Source: Nostoc sp. C052
GTDB lineage: Bacteria > Cyanobacteriota > Cyanobacteriia > Cyanobacteriales > Nostocaceae
Length of the DNA: 64,000 nucleotides
Reading direction: 5' to 3'
Assembly: GCF_013393905.1 (NCBI RefSeq)
Contig: NZ_CP040272.1
Coordinates: 6,953,501 to 7,017,500, forward strand
Shown here: in pieces, positions 35,649 to 44,534 of the stretch
Numbering within the stretch: the stretch's first letter is position 1
Layout of the letters: every line of letters begins with the position of its first letter
The notes under the pieces: generated by a model
Database searches by the model: none
The model's input: only the letters and a program-made list of their open reading frames with translations
What the model was told of the DNA's origin: nothing
Translations under genes and position numbers: made by a program

Positions 35649-35822
35649 TTATGATTCTTCTTCCTCTTCTTCAGCAGTTGGATAAACAAATGTAGAACGT
35701 CCAGTCAAAATTGATTTGCCTAGAGAAAGGGCTTTCTGAGCTTCGACGACAGCTTTGTGTCTCCAGGTAGCTCGACGTTTATCTCGTTTTGATTTTGAAG
35801 TTTTCTTCTTAGGAACAGCCAT
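35649..35822 (-). CDS. rpmF: 50S ribosomal protein L32
   Basis: A 57-residue L32 from the ATG at 35822, giving the universal start MAVPKKKTSKSKRDKRRA. A longer frame from 35849 adds nine residues that the family lacks. The C-terminal tail ends in a run of glutamates, common in cyanobacteria. No zinc-binding Cys motif is present. It is a single gene; the 295-base gap between the sulfite-oxidase-like gene and this one holds GGTAATGGGTAATGG-type repeats and no gene. Confidence 0.95.
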   Translation of the reverse strand: MAVPKKKTSKSKRDKRRATWRHKAVVEAQKALSLGKSILTGRSTFVYPTAEEEEEES

Positions 35823-36018
35823 GTCAGCAGATATCGCGATTCTTGACAACCTTCTTATTCTAGGCCATCCACTGACGCCAAAGACAACAGTTGAGTCAGG
35901 AATAAGTAAGTTGGGTTAAGACTGACGCCAGGAGGCGGGAACAGAAACAATGACTTTCTTTAAATCCCCCAAGGTTCCGAGCCAAGAAAACTTTGGCTCG
36001 GACTTCTAGCTCAACCCG

Positions 36019-36510
36019 TCATTTTGGGGTTGACACAGGGCTAGCTGCTGGAACTTTATTAGAGTTATTTTCAAAGAAAAGTAAAGATCGCGCAGTTTTG
36101 AAGTAAGTGGCCCAATTTTGAGCATCGGGGCGCGATCGCCATTGAGGACGACTGACATCTAATGTCAGGACTGGTGCGATCGCTCCATAATTTTGTACGG
36201 ACACAATAATGGAAACATCTGTCACCAAGATATCTTGGTCGAAGCTCCTTTGAGCAGCTGCCCTTGCAGCCGCTTCCGCCCTTCTGAGAACGGTTTCATA
36301 GTTTTCTTCTGGCAGGCGGTCAATAGCTAGATCGACTCTAGCGGTGTAAGCTCGCACAACCTGCGGTGCGATCGCTTCCATCAAAAACCACGCAGGGACA
36401 GTAGATATAAGCAAAACTACTAAAGGAATTATCCGGATTCTTCTGGCAATTTGGCTAATAACTGAAAAGGGAGTGATCCATGATGGTATGTGAGCAGAAA
36501 TCTTGCTCAT
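36019..36510 (-). CDS. Conserved cyanobacterial membrane-anchored protein, unknown function
   Basis: A 163-residue protein with one strong hydrophobic segment (about residues 28-48) after a short N-terminus, then an Ala/Arg/Glu-rich helix and a beta-rich domain containing DILVTDVSIIVSVQNYG and VLTLDVSRPQWRSRPD. It looks like a cytoplasmic-membrane anchored protein with its main domain outside. I do not recognise a named family. AAGGAG and GAAGG lie upstream of the ATG. It diverges from the pseudo-orthocaspase gene across a 200-base gap. Confidence 0.65.
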   Translation of the reverse strand: MSKISAHIPSWITPFSVISQIARRIRIIPLVVLLISTVPAWFLMEAIAPQVVRAYTARVDLAIDRLPEENYETVLRRAEAAARAAAQRSFDQDILVTDVSIIVSVQNYGAIAPVLTLDVSRPQWRSRPDAQNWATYFKTARSLLFFENNSNKVPAASPVSTPK

Positions 36511-36710
36511 GACCTTCTATCTCCTTAATGATGATCTTTTATTGAAATTAGGTAAAAGGTATTTTCCGGCTAATTAACGTAATAAAAATTACATTCTAAC
36601 TGAAGATTCAATTAGAATCCCCTAGACTATAAGACACAGGTTAGCTTTGTTTTTTTGGCAAAGCCAACCGCAATTTTAAGACCAGCAAACAATAACTGAC
36701 AAAGAGCGGG

Positions 36711-38567
36711 ATGGCAAATTACTGGGCGATCGCGATTGGCATCAATCAATATCAGTTATTTCAACCTTTAAGTTGTGCCCAAGCGGATGCTGAGGCACTA
36801 GACGATTTTTTGGTGACAGAGGCAGGTTTTCTCCCCGAACACTGTCTAGTTATGACAGATACTTCGCCACCGATTGGAAATAGGTCAACTTACCCGACGA
36901 AGGAGAATATTTTACTGCTGCTTGAAGATTTAGCAGCAAGAAGTTGGCAACCAGAAGACTATCTGTGGTTATTCTTTAGCGGTTATGGAGTCAACTACAA
37001 GGGCAAAGATTACTTAATGCCAGCAGAGGGCAACCCGGAACTCGTACAAGAAACTGGCATAGAATTGCGATCGCTGATGCAAAGTCTACAACTTGCTGAC
37101 CTGAATGTACTGCTACTACTCGATATCAACCGCGCTTTTGGCACTCAAGCGGATGCTCCCGTTGGTGAAGAAACCATAGAATTAGCCCAAGAGCTACAAC
37201 TGGCGACAATTCTTTCTTGCCAACCAGAGCAATTTTCCCATGAGAGTAGCGAATTAGGTCACGGATTCTTTACAGCAGCTTTGTTAGAAGCTTTGGGTTC
37301 TGGTAATGGTAGCAACTTGGCAGATTTAGAAAGCTACCTCAGCCTGATCGTGCCAAAATTATGTCACCACCACTGGCGTCCTGTCCAAAACCCTGCCACT
37401 ATCATCCCATCAAGGCAGCAAGTAATTTTGCCAGAATTGGCAGTGGAAAGCGACTTTCAAGCAGAATCGGTGATTTATCCCGAAGAATCTTTTGCTGTTG
37501 CCCTTGCAGCTCCTCCCCTTGATGATTCCTCTAGAACTTCAGCAGATCGGGGCAGACGGGGAGAAGCTACTGTGAAATCTTCCCAACAGGTGAAGGGTCA
37601 AAAAGTCCAGGAATCAAGTGGCAGCTTAGTTGCCCAGCCAATGGCGGAAACTTCTTTAGGAGTGAGTACCAGAGGAAGATTTATCCCCAATTCTTCAAAA
37701 GGTTACGTCTCTCGATTGCCAGCGAATCAACCAAGCATCCCTTTTTGGAAACAGTTTATCTTGTGGGGCGGAGGCAGCTTGCTAGTAGCAGGTTTAATCG
37801 CTGTAGTTTTTCTCCGTAATCAAGAAACTTTCAGAATTAAGCAAATATCAAGCACATCACCCAATACTAATGTTAGCGATCGCCAAGTTATTGAGAATTT
37901 ACCCAGCGATTCCACTCCACCAGTGAGACTCAAAAATCAATCTAGCGCCCAAATAGTCTCTAATTCCGAGTCAAAAAAGCGGAATCAAGCAGTATTAGAC
38001 CTGGCGAAAATGTCGCTCAGACAAACTCAGGCGAGCGATTTGAGCATGGCGATCGCTACAGCTCGAAAAATTCAATCGGGTGAACCACTGTACGAACAAG
38101 CTCAAGAGAATATTCAGATTTGGAGCCAGATGATTTTAGATTTAGCAGAAGGTCGTGCTAAACAAAGACAGTATGCCAGCGCTATTGCTGCGGCTCGATT
38201 AATCACCAAAGACGAAGCCCCCTACGCCAAAGCACAAGCAGCAATTAACCTGTGGCGGCTAGAGGGTAAACAGTATGTGAGTAACAGAACTCTTCTAGAT
38301 GCAGCTAATGCCTTAATTAAGCCTGAGCAGGCATCTACCTATAATCGAGCGATCGAAGTTGCCAAGAAAGTACCAGCAGATCAACCAGGCTTCGATACAG
38401 CCCAAAAATCGATCAATAAATGGAGTGAGAAAATTTTAGACCTGGCCAAGCGTCGCGCCGCCGAAGGAGAACGTAATGCCGCAATTGCGACCGCTGCTTT
38501 AGTGCCAGAGGAAACAGCCGCTTATGAAGATGCTCAGGATGCCATTCAAAAATGGCAAAAGAAATAG
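36711..38567 (+). CDS. Caspase-like protein with Tyr/Asn in place of the His/Cys dyad (pseudo-orthocaspase)
   Basis: A 618-residue protein. Residues 1-240 form a caspase (C14) fold: MANYWAIAIGINQYQ at the start, then LWLFFSGYG, where Tyr92 stands where active members have the catalytic His, and LLLLDINRAFG, where Asn140 stands at the Cys position. Proteolysis by the usual mechanism is therefore unlikely. A low-complexity linker (about 250-340) leads to a transmembrane helix near 346-366. The C-terminal part has repeated Ala/Gln-rich helical units (ILDLAKRRA, AIATAALVP type), resembling TPR-like modules. Pseudo-orthocaspases of this kind are known in cyanobacteria with unsettled function. Confidence 0.85.
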   Translation: MANYWAIAIGINQYQLFQPLSCAQADAEALDDFLVTEAGFLPEHCLVMTDTSPPIGNRSTYPTKENILLLLEDLAARSWQPEDYLWLFFSGYGVNYKGKDYLMPAEGNPELVQETGIELRSLMQSLQLADLNVLLLLDINRAFGTQADAPVGEETIELAQELQLATILSCQPEQFSHESSELGHGFFTAALLEALGSGNGSNLADLESYLSLIVPKLCHHHWRPVQNPATIIPSRQQVILPELAVESDFQAESVIYPEESFAVALAAPPLDDSSRTSADRGRRGEATVKSSQQVKGQKVQESSGSLVAQPMAETSLGVSTRGRFIPNSSKGYVSRLPANQPSIPFWKQFILWGGGSLLVAGLIAVVFLRNQETFRIKQISSTSPNTNVSDRQVIENLPSDSTPPVRLKNQSSAQIVSNSESKKRNQAVLDLAKMSLRQTQASDLSMAIATARKIQSGEPLYEQAQENIQIWSQMILDLAEGRAKQRQYASAIAAARLITKDEAPYAKAQAAINLWRLEGKQYVSNRTLLDAANALIKPEQASTYNRAIEVAKKVPADQPGFDTAQKSINKWSEKILDLAKRRAAEGERNAAIATAALVPEETAAYEDAQDAIQKWQKK

Positions 38568-38587
38568 TAAAAAAATAATAAAAAATG

Positions 38588-38656
38588 GTTAGGAGTTAGG
38601 AATTAGGAGTTATATTATTGATCCCCGACCAGATTACTCCTGACTCCTAACTTTTT
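38588..38656. terminator. Bidirectional terminator hairpin
   Basis: GTTAGGAGTTAGGA (38588-38601) pairs with TCCTGACTCCTAAC (38638-38651) and is followed by CTTTTT-type T run, between two convergent genes. Confidence 0.55.
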
Positions 38657-38678
38657 CCTCAGCGTTCATATCTCAGTA

Positions 38679-39056
38679 TTAGCAGTACTGCGATACATCT
38701 TCGCCGCACTCGTCGGCTAGATAGCACAACGCTCGGAAACGTAAACCAACCACTTCTTCATATAAGGGGTTGAGCTTGCACATGGGTGGGATGTGAAACA
38801 AGGTCTTCCCAAATAATTTGACATCGCGCTCAAAGGGGCATTGAGATGGAATCAGTTTGCACAAACGGTGAGCTAGTTGGCGATCGCGGACTTGAATGTT
38901 TTCTACTCGCTGCCGTAGGGGTTGGAGAATATCCCAGTAGGGCTTGGAAGGAGAATGGTTAAGCTGGGTTGCTTTATGCTCAGTAGTTTCTGCTTGATTG
39001 ATTGATACCCAGCTAGCCAGAAAAATCTTTTTAGTGGTATTGTCGAATACCTTCAT
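38679..39056 (-). CDS. Mo-dependent nitrogenase family protein
   Basis: A 125-residue protein matching the Mo-nitrogenase C-terminal domain family (Mo-nitro_C) found in cyanobacteria. The diagnostic block runs LCKLIPSQCPFERD, LFGKTLFHIPPMCKLNP and LRFRALCYLADECGEDV. Six Cys residues lie in or near this block. Despite the family name it is not a nitrogenase subunit, and its function is unknown; many relatives occur in diazotrophs and non-diazotrophs. The gene is preceded by a 500-base gap. Confidence 0.85.
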   Translation of the reverse strand: MKVFDNTTKKIFLASWVSINQAETTEHKATQLNHSPSKPYWDILQPLRQRVENIQVRDRQLAHRLCKLIPSQCPFERDVKLFGKTLFHIPPMCKLNPLYEEVVGLRFRALCYLADECGEDVSQYC

Positions 39057-39576
39057 GATTAACCCTCTGTGTTATTGAGGCTATTCACCTTTTTGATGAA
39101 TATATACAACGTGGCAACGAACTTTCCCGGAAAAATCGCGTTCTGACTGCGATATAATGTAATACCTGATTAGCCACTTAAGTCAGAACCTAATTTATTA
39201 CTACGTCAAGTTAATCGCAAATTTCTGGGGATCGGTAGTGTAATATTACGATCTTGTTCATAACTTGACACAGTTTAAATTTTAATAAAGACATCCATCA
39301 TTGGATAGGTTTTAGTGTAACATTTACAGAACTTAATATAAGGTCTTTCTGAAAGTATTTTTGCTAAGTATAAACATCAGTAATATCCTAGAAGGCATTT
39401 TTCCTCTCCGTGTTCCCACTTTCTCACGTAAGTGTGTCCTGTTCATCGCTGGCTGAATGTCGTAGAAGCACTGATTTTGAATAGAGTAGAATCGATGGCA
39501 TTTTACAAAACTTAGGTTGGCAGTGGTAATTTGAGAGTGATATAGTCTGAAGCGTTAACATCAGATGAACTTGCTT
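39057..39576. other. Divergent intergenic region
   Basis: About 500 bases between the Mo-nitrogenase family gene and the next + strand gene. It is AT-rich with no repeats recognised and no tRNA-like sequence. It should carry promoters for both divergent genes. An open minus-strand frame at 39424-39765 overlaps the downstream gene and is not credible. Confidence 0.5.
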
Positions 39577-40203
39577 ATGGGTGTTTCTGTACTCTACAAC
39601 GCAATTCCTCCTAGCAGTACGCTGTATGCACGCCTTCAATCTGAAAAAGTACTCAGCATCCTTGTAGTTTCTCTTTTCCCTCATGGTTGCGGCATTTTCC
39701 GCTTTTTTGAGATTGATCCTGAAGAGATTGATGAAATCCTGGAATATTTTATCGAAACACACCAAGAGATTTTTGGATCTGAGCTAGAAGCAAATCGGGT
39801 AATTGCTGAATTGCGGTCTGAGTTAAGGCTTACTCGTCAAGCCTATCTGGGGATTGAAGATAGAACAGCATCACTAGAAAAATCATCTGTTGAGATCAAG
39901 GAACGTTTGTCGCAAGAACTATCGAGAAGAAAGTTTGCGAATGCCCATAAGATTGTTGAAAAGCTCATGTTCGGAGATCAAACTTTTGCTCCAACTCTAT
40001 TGTCAGCAGAGGAGTCATTGGGACTGATATCCCGTGAGCTAGTCAGTGAAGGAGCCAGCATTTTGCGACAGATCGATCCTGAAACACTGTTTGCAAGAGA
40101 TGAAGATCAGGAAGGATGGTATCTTGACCACTTTAAGCAGTGGAGAGATTTGTATCTTTCAGCAGACGAGAATAATGAGGAGATATTGGTTGGAGTTGCT
40201 TGA
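39577..40203 (+). CDS. Hypothetical protein, possibly DUF1877-like
   Basis: A 208-residue soluble protein starting MGVSVLYNAIPPSSTLYARL; an ATG 12 bases earlier is also possible. The N-terminal third has a mixed alpha/beta pattern with FRFFEIDPEEIDEILE. The middle (residues about 85-120) is charged and helical. The C-terminal part is acidic, with GWYLDHFKQWRDLYLSA. The MG start, helix pattern and C-terminal W/Y-rich ending recall DUF1877 (YfbM-like) proteins, but this match is by eye only. No partner gene is adjacent. Confidence 0.6.
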   Translation: MGVSVLYNAIPPSSTLYARLQSEKVLSILVVSLFPHGCGIFRFFEIDPEEIDEILEYFIETHQEIFGSELEANRVIAELRSELRLTRQAYLGIEDRTASLEKSSVEIKERLSQELSRRKFANAHKIVEKLMFGDQTFAPTLLSAEESLGLISRELVSEGASILRQIDPETLFARDEDQEGWYLDHFKQWRDLYLSADENNEEILVGVA

Positions 40204-40312
40204 GGCGACAGCAACCTAACAAGTTAGATCGCTCTGCCGATTTGAACATTGTAAGATTTAGGCGATCACCTTCAAGAACTATAGATAATTTCTATACCCA
40301 TTACAAAAGAAA

Positions 40313-40349
40313 GCGCAAAGACGTTCAGAAAAATTCTGTGTCTTTGCGC
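40313..40349. terminator. Convergent-gene terminator
   Basis: GCGCAAAGAC (40313-40322) pairs perfectly with GTCTTTGCGC (40340-40349), with an inner CAGAA/TTCTG stem. It lies between the convergent hypothetical gene and rnj. Confidence 0.6.
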
Positions 40350-40419
40350 CAATCGAAATTTGAGCGGTGAAAGCCACTGCTCAAACTTCTCTCTGTATGA
40401 GATTTTTACCTGAAATTTT

Positions 40420-42189
40420 CTATGATGCTACCTGAGCAGCAGTCCGAGTCCGCCGTCTTCTCCCGTCAGCAACTTTTACAGGTGGCTCATCAGGGATTTG
40501 CATTAACAAAGTCACAGATGGTTGACATTGCAATTCCCGACGGATGGAACGTTGTAATTCTCGTTCTAAAGTACCTTGCAATCCACCCCAGTCTACATCT
40601 GCCGCTTCACCACCAGGAGCAAATTCTGTCCAGCGCACAGTGAGGATTTCTTCAATGCGTTGTTTTACCCAGGTTTGTAACAGCGATCGCTCTACACTTG
40701 TTACTACACCCCGGAGGTGAGTTTCTGGTTTTGCCAACAGTTTACCATTCCAATCAATGGCAGCTGCGATGGTGATAATGCCTTCAGAAGCCATGCGTTG
40801 CCGTTCTTGCAGCACTTTGGCACTTACCATACCCGAACTAGTCGTATCCACCAATTCGATACCAGATGGCACTTTACCAGCGACGCGAATGGCATCTTCT
40901 GTCAGTTCGACAATATCACCATTCTGAATAATGATCATGTTTTCTGCGGGAATGCCCATACTCTGAGCCGTTTCTGCGTGCTTCACTAGCATCCTATGTT
41001 CGCCGTGGAATGGCACAAAGAATTTGGGTCGAGTTAAGGCAATCATCAGTTTTTGTTCTTCCTGACAGCCGTGACCTGAGACGTGAATCCCTTTATCCCG
41101 TCCATAGACCACTTTTGCACCTTGAATCATTAATTTATCAATGGTGTTGACTACTGCGATCGTATTTCCGGGAATTGGGTTAGCAGAGAATACTACCGTA
41201 TCTCCTTGGCGGATTTTAATGTGAGGATGTTCTTTGTTAGCAATACGAGTCATTGCTGCCATCGTTTCACCCTGAGAACCTGTAGTTAAAACCAGTACTC
41301 TTTCATCGGGTAGATTGCGGACGGCGTGCAATGGTTGCAGCAGATTATCTTCACATTTGATGTAACCTAAATTGCGAGCATGAGCAATCAAGTTCAGCAT
41401 GGAACGCCCCACAACCGTTACTACACGGTTCTGCTTCTTGGCGATATCCAAAATCATGTTGATGCGATGGACGCTAGAAGCAAAGGTAGTGACAAATAGT
41501 CGCCCAGTAGCTTGACTAAATACTCTCTCCAGATTTGGATAAACTGAACGTTCTGAAGGTGTAAATCCTGGTATCTCAGCGTTAGTGGAATCACTTAGGA
41601 GGCAAAGAACGCCTTTTTCGCCATGTTCTGCTAGGCGTTGTAAATCAAACTTTTCACCATCTACTGGGGTATGGTCAATTTTGAAATCCCCTGTGTGAAT
41701 GACTACACCAAGAGGAGTATGAATGGCAACAGTGAAACTATCAGCGATGGAGTGAGTATTGCGGATATATTCAACTAAAAAGTTTTTGCCAATCCGCACC
41801 ACATCACGTGGTAGAACAGTTCTGATTTCTGTGCGATCGCGGACTCCTGCTTCTTCTAATTTACCCTCTAGCATTGCCATTGCTAATCTGGGCCCATAAA
41901 TCACGGGGATATCAAATTGCTTGAGATGAAAAGCAATCCCGCCGATATGATCTTCATGACCGTGAGTAACGATCATCCCTTTAATTTTGTGGCGATTTTC
42001 CCGCAGATAGGTCGTATCTGGTAAAACAATATTTACTCCATGCATTGCCTCTGTAGGAAAAGCCAATCCTGCATCTAACAGGATAATTTCATCGTCATAC
42101 TCAAAAAGACAGGTATTTTTCCCAATTTCATGCAAACCGCCCAAAGGAATAATTTTCAAGGCGGAATTATTAGCTTCGTTTTTAGCCAT
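40420..42189 (-). CDS. rnj: Ribonuclease J
   Basis: A 589-residue metallo-beta-lactamase/beta-CASP RNase. The zinc-binding motif THGHEDHIGG is at 75-84. Further landmarks are HTHSIADS-type sequence in the lactamase part, LSDSTNAEIPG, and the beta-CASP motifs FVTTFASSVHR and VSGHGCQEE, FVPFHGEHRML. The C-terminal domain follows after about residue 450 and ends in an Arg-rich tail. RNase J combines 5'-exonuclease and endonuclease activity in mRNA turnover and is the main decay enzyme partner of RNase E in cyanobacteria. AAGGAG precedes the ATG. It heads in the same direction as dapA and asd. Confidence 0.94.
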   Translation of the reverse strand: MAKNEANNSALKIIPLGGLHEIGKNTCLFEYDDEIILLDAGLAFPTEAMHGVNIVLPDTTYLRENRHKIKGMIVTHGHEDHIGGIAFHLKQFDIPVIYGPRLAMAMLEGKLEEAGVRDRTEIRTVLPRDVVRIGKNFLVEYIRNTHSIADSFTVAIHTPLGVVIHTGDFKIDHTPVDGEKFDLQRLAEHGEKGVLCLLSDSTNAEIPGFTPSERSVYPNLERVFSQATGRLFVTTFASSVHRINMILDIAKKQNRVVTVVGRSMLNLIAHARNLGYIKCEDNLLQPLHAVRNLPDERVLVLTTGSQGETMAAMTRIANKEHPHIKIRQGDTVVFSANPIPGNTIAVVNTIDKLMIQGAKVVYGRDKGIHVSGHGCQEEQKLMIALTRPKFFVPFHGEHRMLVKHAETAQSMGIPAENMIIIQNGDIVELTEDAIRVAGKVPSGIELVDTTSSGMVSAKVLQERQRMASEGIITIAAAIDWNGKLLAKPETHLRGVVTSVERSLLQTWVKQRIEEILTVRWTEFAPGGEAADVDWGGLQGTLERELQRSIRRELQCQPSVTLLMQIPDEPPVKVADGRRRRTRTAAQVAS

Positions 42190-42465
42190 TTTCTCCTTAG
42201 ATTGTTACTTGTGGTTAATTAAGTTGATAGTTAACGAACTTGCATTTAAGACATCATCTGTCTCTTAAGTCAGTCTGAAAGCAATCAAGTTTTAATTGAA
42301 GATTTCAATTTTTTATTCAATAAAATCGACTGTACACTCAAGGATTCATAGTATATCTATCAGTCCTAGCACAGGTTTTTAAATTGCAACTTATGAACAA
42401 TTATGATCGTTGTTTATATGTATCCTTGGTAAGGAGTAGATTACCAATGCTTAACTAGTTGGTGA

Positions 42466-43350
42466 CTAGATTAAACTAAGTTCTTTCAGAACCGCTTCTA
42501 ATTTTTGACTGACTTCTACATCAGCTTCACATAGCGGCGGACGAGTTGAACCAACCTCCCAACCTTGAAGTTTCAGTGCTTTTTTCACTGGAATGGGATT
42601 TGAAGTGAGAAATAGGGCTTTAAACAACGGGAACAGTTGGAGATGAATGTCGCTTGCTACCTCAATTTTTCCGGCACTAAAAGCTTGGATCATCTGCTGT
42701 AGTTGGTTTCCTACCAGATGAGAAGCGACACTTACCACACCCTTTGCCCCGATCGCTAACAAGGGCAAAGTCATATAATCATCACCAGAATAGATGTGGA
42801 ATTCTTTTGGTGTCAAGCGACGAATTTCACTTGCCTGATCTATACTACCAGTGGATTCTTTAATCCCGACAATATTGTTAACCTCAGCTAACCGGGCAAC
42901 TGTTTCTGGCTGAAGGTTTTGTCCGGTACGACCGGGGACATTATATAACAACAATGGTAAGTCGGGACAGGCTTGTGCTATCGCCTTAAAGTGCGCTTCC
43001 AATCCCGCTTGTGGCGGTTTGTTGTAATAAGGAACAACTTGTAAGGAACCATGTACTCCTATCTTAGACGCTTTTTCGGTGGCTGCGATCGCTTCTTTAG
43101 TGGAATTTGATCCACAACCTGCGATTACCTTGGCTTTTCCGGCCACGGACTGCAATACTTCAACAAACAACTGGTATTCTTCATCCCAACTTAGTGTCGG
43201 GGATTCTCCTGTTGTGCCACACATCACCAATGTATCTGTACCGTTGTTAGCTAGATGCGCCGCCAGTTCTGCCGCTACATCATAGTTGACACTACCATCT
43301 GCTTTAAATGGTGTAATCATAGCGGTTAAAACATTGCCAAAATCTCCCAC
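42466..43350 (-). CDS. dapA: 4-hydroxy-tetrahydrodipicolinate synthase DapA
   Basis: A 294-residue enzyme starting at GTG with AGGAG and AAGG upstream. It condenses pyruvate with aspartate semialdehyde in lysine and diaminopimelate synthesis. Visible residues: CGTTGESPTL near 44-53, Tyr136 in LLYNVPGRTG, and the Schiff-base Lys164 in GIKESTGSI. The TIM-barrel length is standard. The neighbouring asd gene makes its substrate, so the pair forms a pathway unit upstream of rnj. A 276-base gap to rnj has no gene. Confidence 0.96.
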   Translation of the reverse strand: MGDFGNVLTAMITPFKADGSVNYDVAAELAAHLANNGTDTLVMCGTTGESPTLSWDEEYQLFVEVLQSVAGKAKVIAGCGSNSTKEAIAATEKASKIGVHGSLQVVPYYNKPPQAGLEAHFKAIAQACPDLPLLLYNVPGRTGQNLQPETVARLAEVNNIVGIKESTGSIDQASEIRRLTPKEFHIYSGDDYMTLPLLAIGAKGVVSVASHLVGNQLQQMIQAFSAGKIEVASDIHLQLFPLFKALFLTSNPIPVKKALKLQGWEVGSTRPPLCEADVEVSQKLEAVLKELSLI

Positions 43351-43432
43351 CCTTTTTTCACTCCTGATTACCCATGTTTTTATTTCTTGGTGGTTCTCTA
43401 TTGTAATAACCTATCTGCAAATTGCTTTCAAG

Positions 43433-43497
43433 TGTCATTAGTCTTTTGTCACTTAACCAATAACCAATGACCAATGACTAATGACTAATAGCTAATG
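43433..43497. repeat. STRR heptamer array at the end of asd
   Basis: Degenerate seven-base units of the GTCATTA / CCAATGA / CTAATGA type repeat across about 65 bases in the asd-dapA gap. The array extends into the asd reading frame and supplies its stop codon. Confidence 0.7.
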
Positions 43498-44515
43498 GTT
43501 TGAGTAGATTTTTCTCTACTAACAACTCAGCGATTTGGATTGCATTTAACGCTGCGCCTTTGCGGATTTGGTCGCCACACAACCATAATTCCAAGCCACA
43601 AGGATGGGAAATATCCTGACGAATTCTTCCCACTAGAACTTCATCTTGACCTGTTGCTTCAATTGGCATCGGAAAATGGTTAGTTCCCCAATCTTCCACC
43701 AATTTTACTCCAGGAGAGGAATTTAAAATTTCTCTGGCTTCCTTCGCACTAAAGGGAGTCTCAAATTCTAAATTAATGGCTTCTGAGTGGGCGCGGAGTA
43801 CGGGAACCCGTATACAGGTCGCAGTGATTCTGATTTGCTGCGTGCCAAATATTTTTCGGGTTTCGTTGACCATTTTCATTTCTTCCTCACAATAACCCAA
43901 ATCGTTTAATGGGGAGTTATGGGGGAATAAATTAAATGCCAATGGGTAAGGCAATATTTCGGCAATTGGTGGCTGTCCTTGTAGTATAGCGCTTGTTTGG
44001 GTTTTGACTTCTGCCATTGCCCTAGCACCAGCACCACTAGCCGATTGGTAGGTTGCAGCAACGATGCGTTGCACTGGTTTAACTTTGTGTAATGGCCAGA
44101 CTGCCACAGCCATTAAAATTGTTGTGCAGTTGGGGTTAGCAATAATGCCTTGGTGATGCGCTGCGGCTTGGGGATTCACCTCTGGCACTACTAGGGGAAC
44201 TTCCGGGTTCATCCGAAAGGCACTGGAGTTGTCAATTACCACTGCACCCTTTTCCACAGCAACTGCTGCCCAAGTTTTGGATGTGGAACCACCTGCACTA
44301 GCCAGTACTATATCGATATTTTCAAAAGCGCGATCGCTAACTGGCTCTATTGGTATATTTTCCCCTTTAAAGCGTAGCGTTCGCCCGACACTCCGCTCTG
44401 ATGCCAATAGCTTCAAGTCAGCAACCGGAAAGTTACGGTTTTCTAATAATTCCAGCAACTCAGTGCCAACTGCACCAGTGGCTCCCAAAATAGCTAAACG
44501 ATAGGATTTCGACAA
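43478..44515 (-). CDS. asd: Aspartate-semialdehyde dehydrogenase
   Basis: A 345-residue enzyme from TTG at 44515 (SKSYRLAILGATGAVGTELL). That start is chosen because a strong AAAGGAGG lies eight bases upstream; the earlier TTG at 44548 would place this ribosome-binding site inside the gene. NADP-binding GATGAVG, the catalytic Cys in ANPNCTTILMAVAVWP, and the late His/Arg region (ATCIRVPVLRAHSE) are intact. It makes aspartate semialdehyde for the lysine and threonine/methionine branches. The C-terminal residues AISH and the stop codon fall in a heptamer repeat. Confidence 0.94.
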   Translation of the reverse strand: MSKSYRLAILGATGAVGTELLELLENRNFPVADLKLLASERSVGRTLRFKGENIPIEPVSDRAFENIDIVLASAGGSTSKTWAAVAVEKGAVVIDNSSAFRMNPEVPLVVPEVNPQAAAHHQGIIANPNCTTILMAVAVWPLHKVKPVQRIVAATYQSASGAGARAMAEVKTQTSAILQGQPPIAEILPYPLAFNLFPHNSPLNDLGYCEEEMKMVNETRKIFGTQQIRITATCIRVPVLRAHSEAINLEFETPFSAKEAREILNSSPGVKLVEDWGTNHFPMPIEATGQDEVLVGRIRQDISHPCGLELWLCGDQIRKGAALNAIQIAELLVEKNLLKPLAISH

Positions 44516-44534
44516 ACTTGCTTCCTCCTTTGAG
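44513..44534 (-). promoter_or_regulatory. Strong Shine-Dalgarno deciding the asd TTG start
   Basis: On the minus strand AAAGGAGG is followed by AAGCAAGT and then TTG. The spacing is ideal, and it shows that the gene begins with TTG at 44515 and not at an upstream codon. Confidence 0.75.

Noticed and set aside
38679..39056. Reading the Mo-dependent nitrogenase family protein as evidence of a nif cluster
   Set aside because: Only this stand-alone domain protein is present. No nifHDK or assembly genes are in the window.
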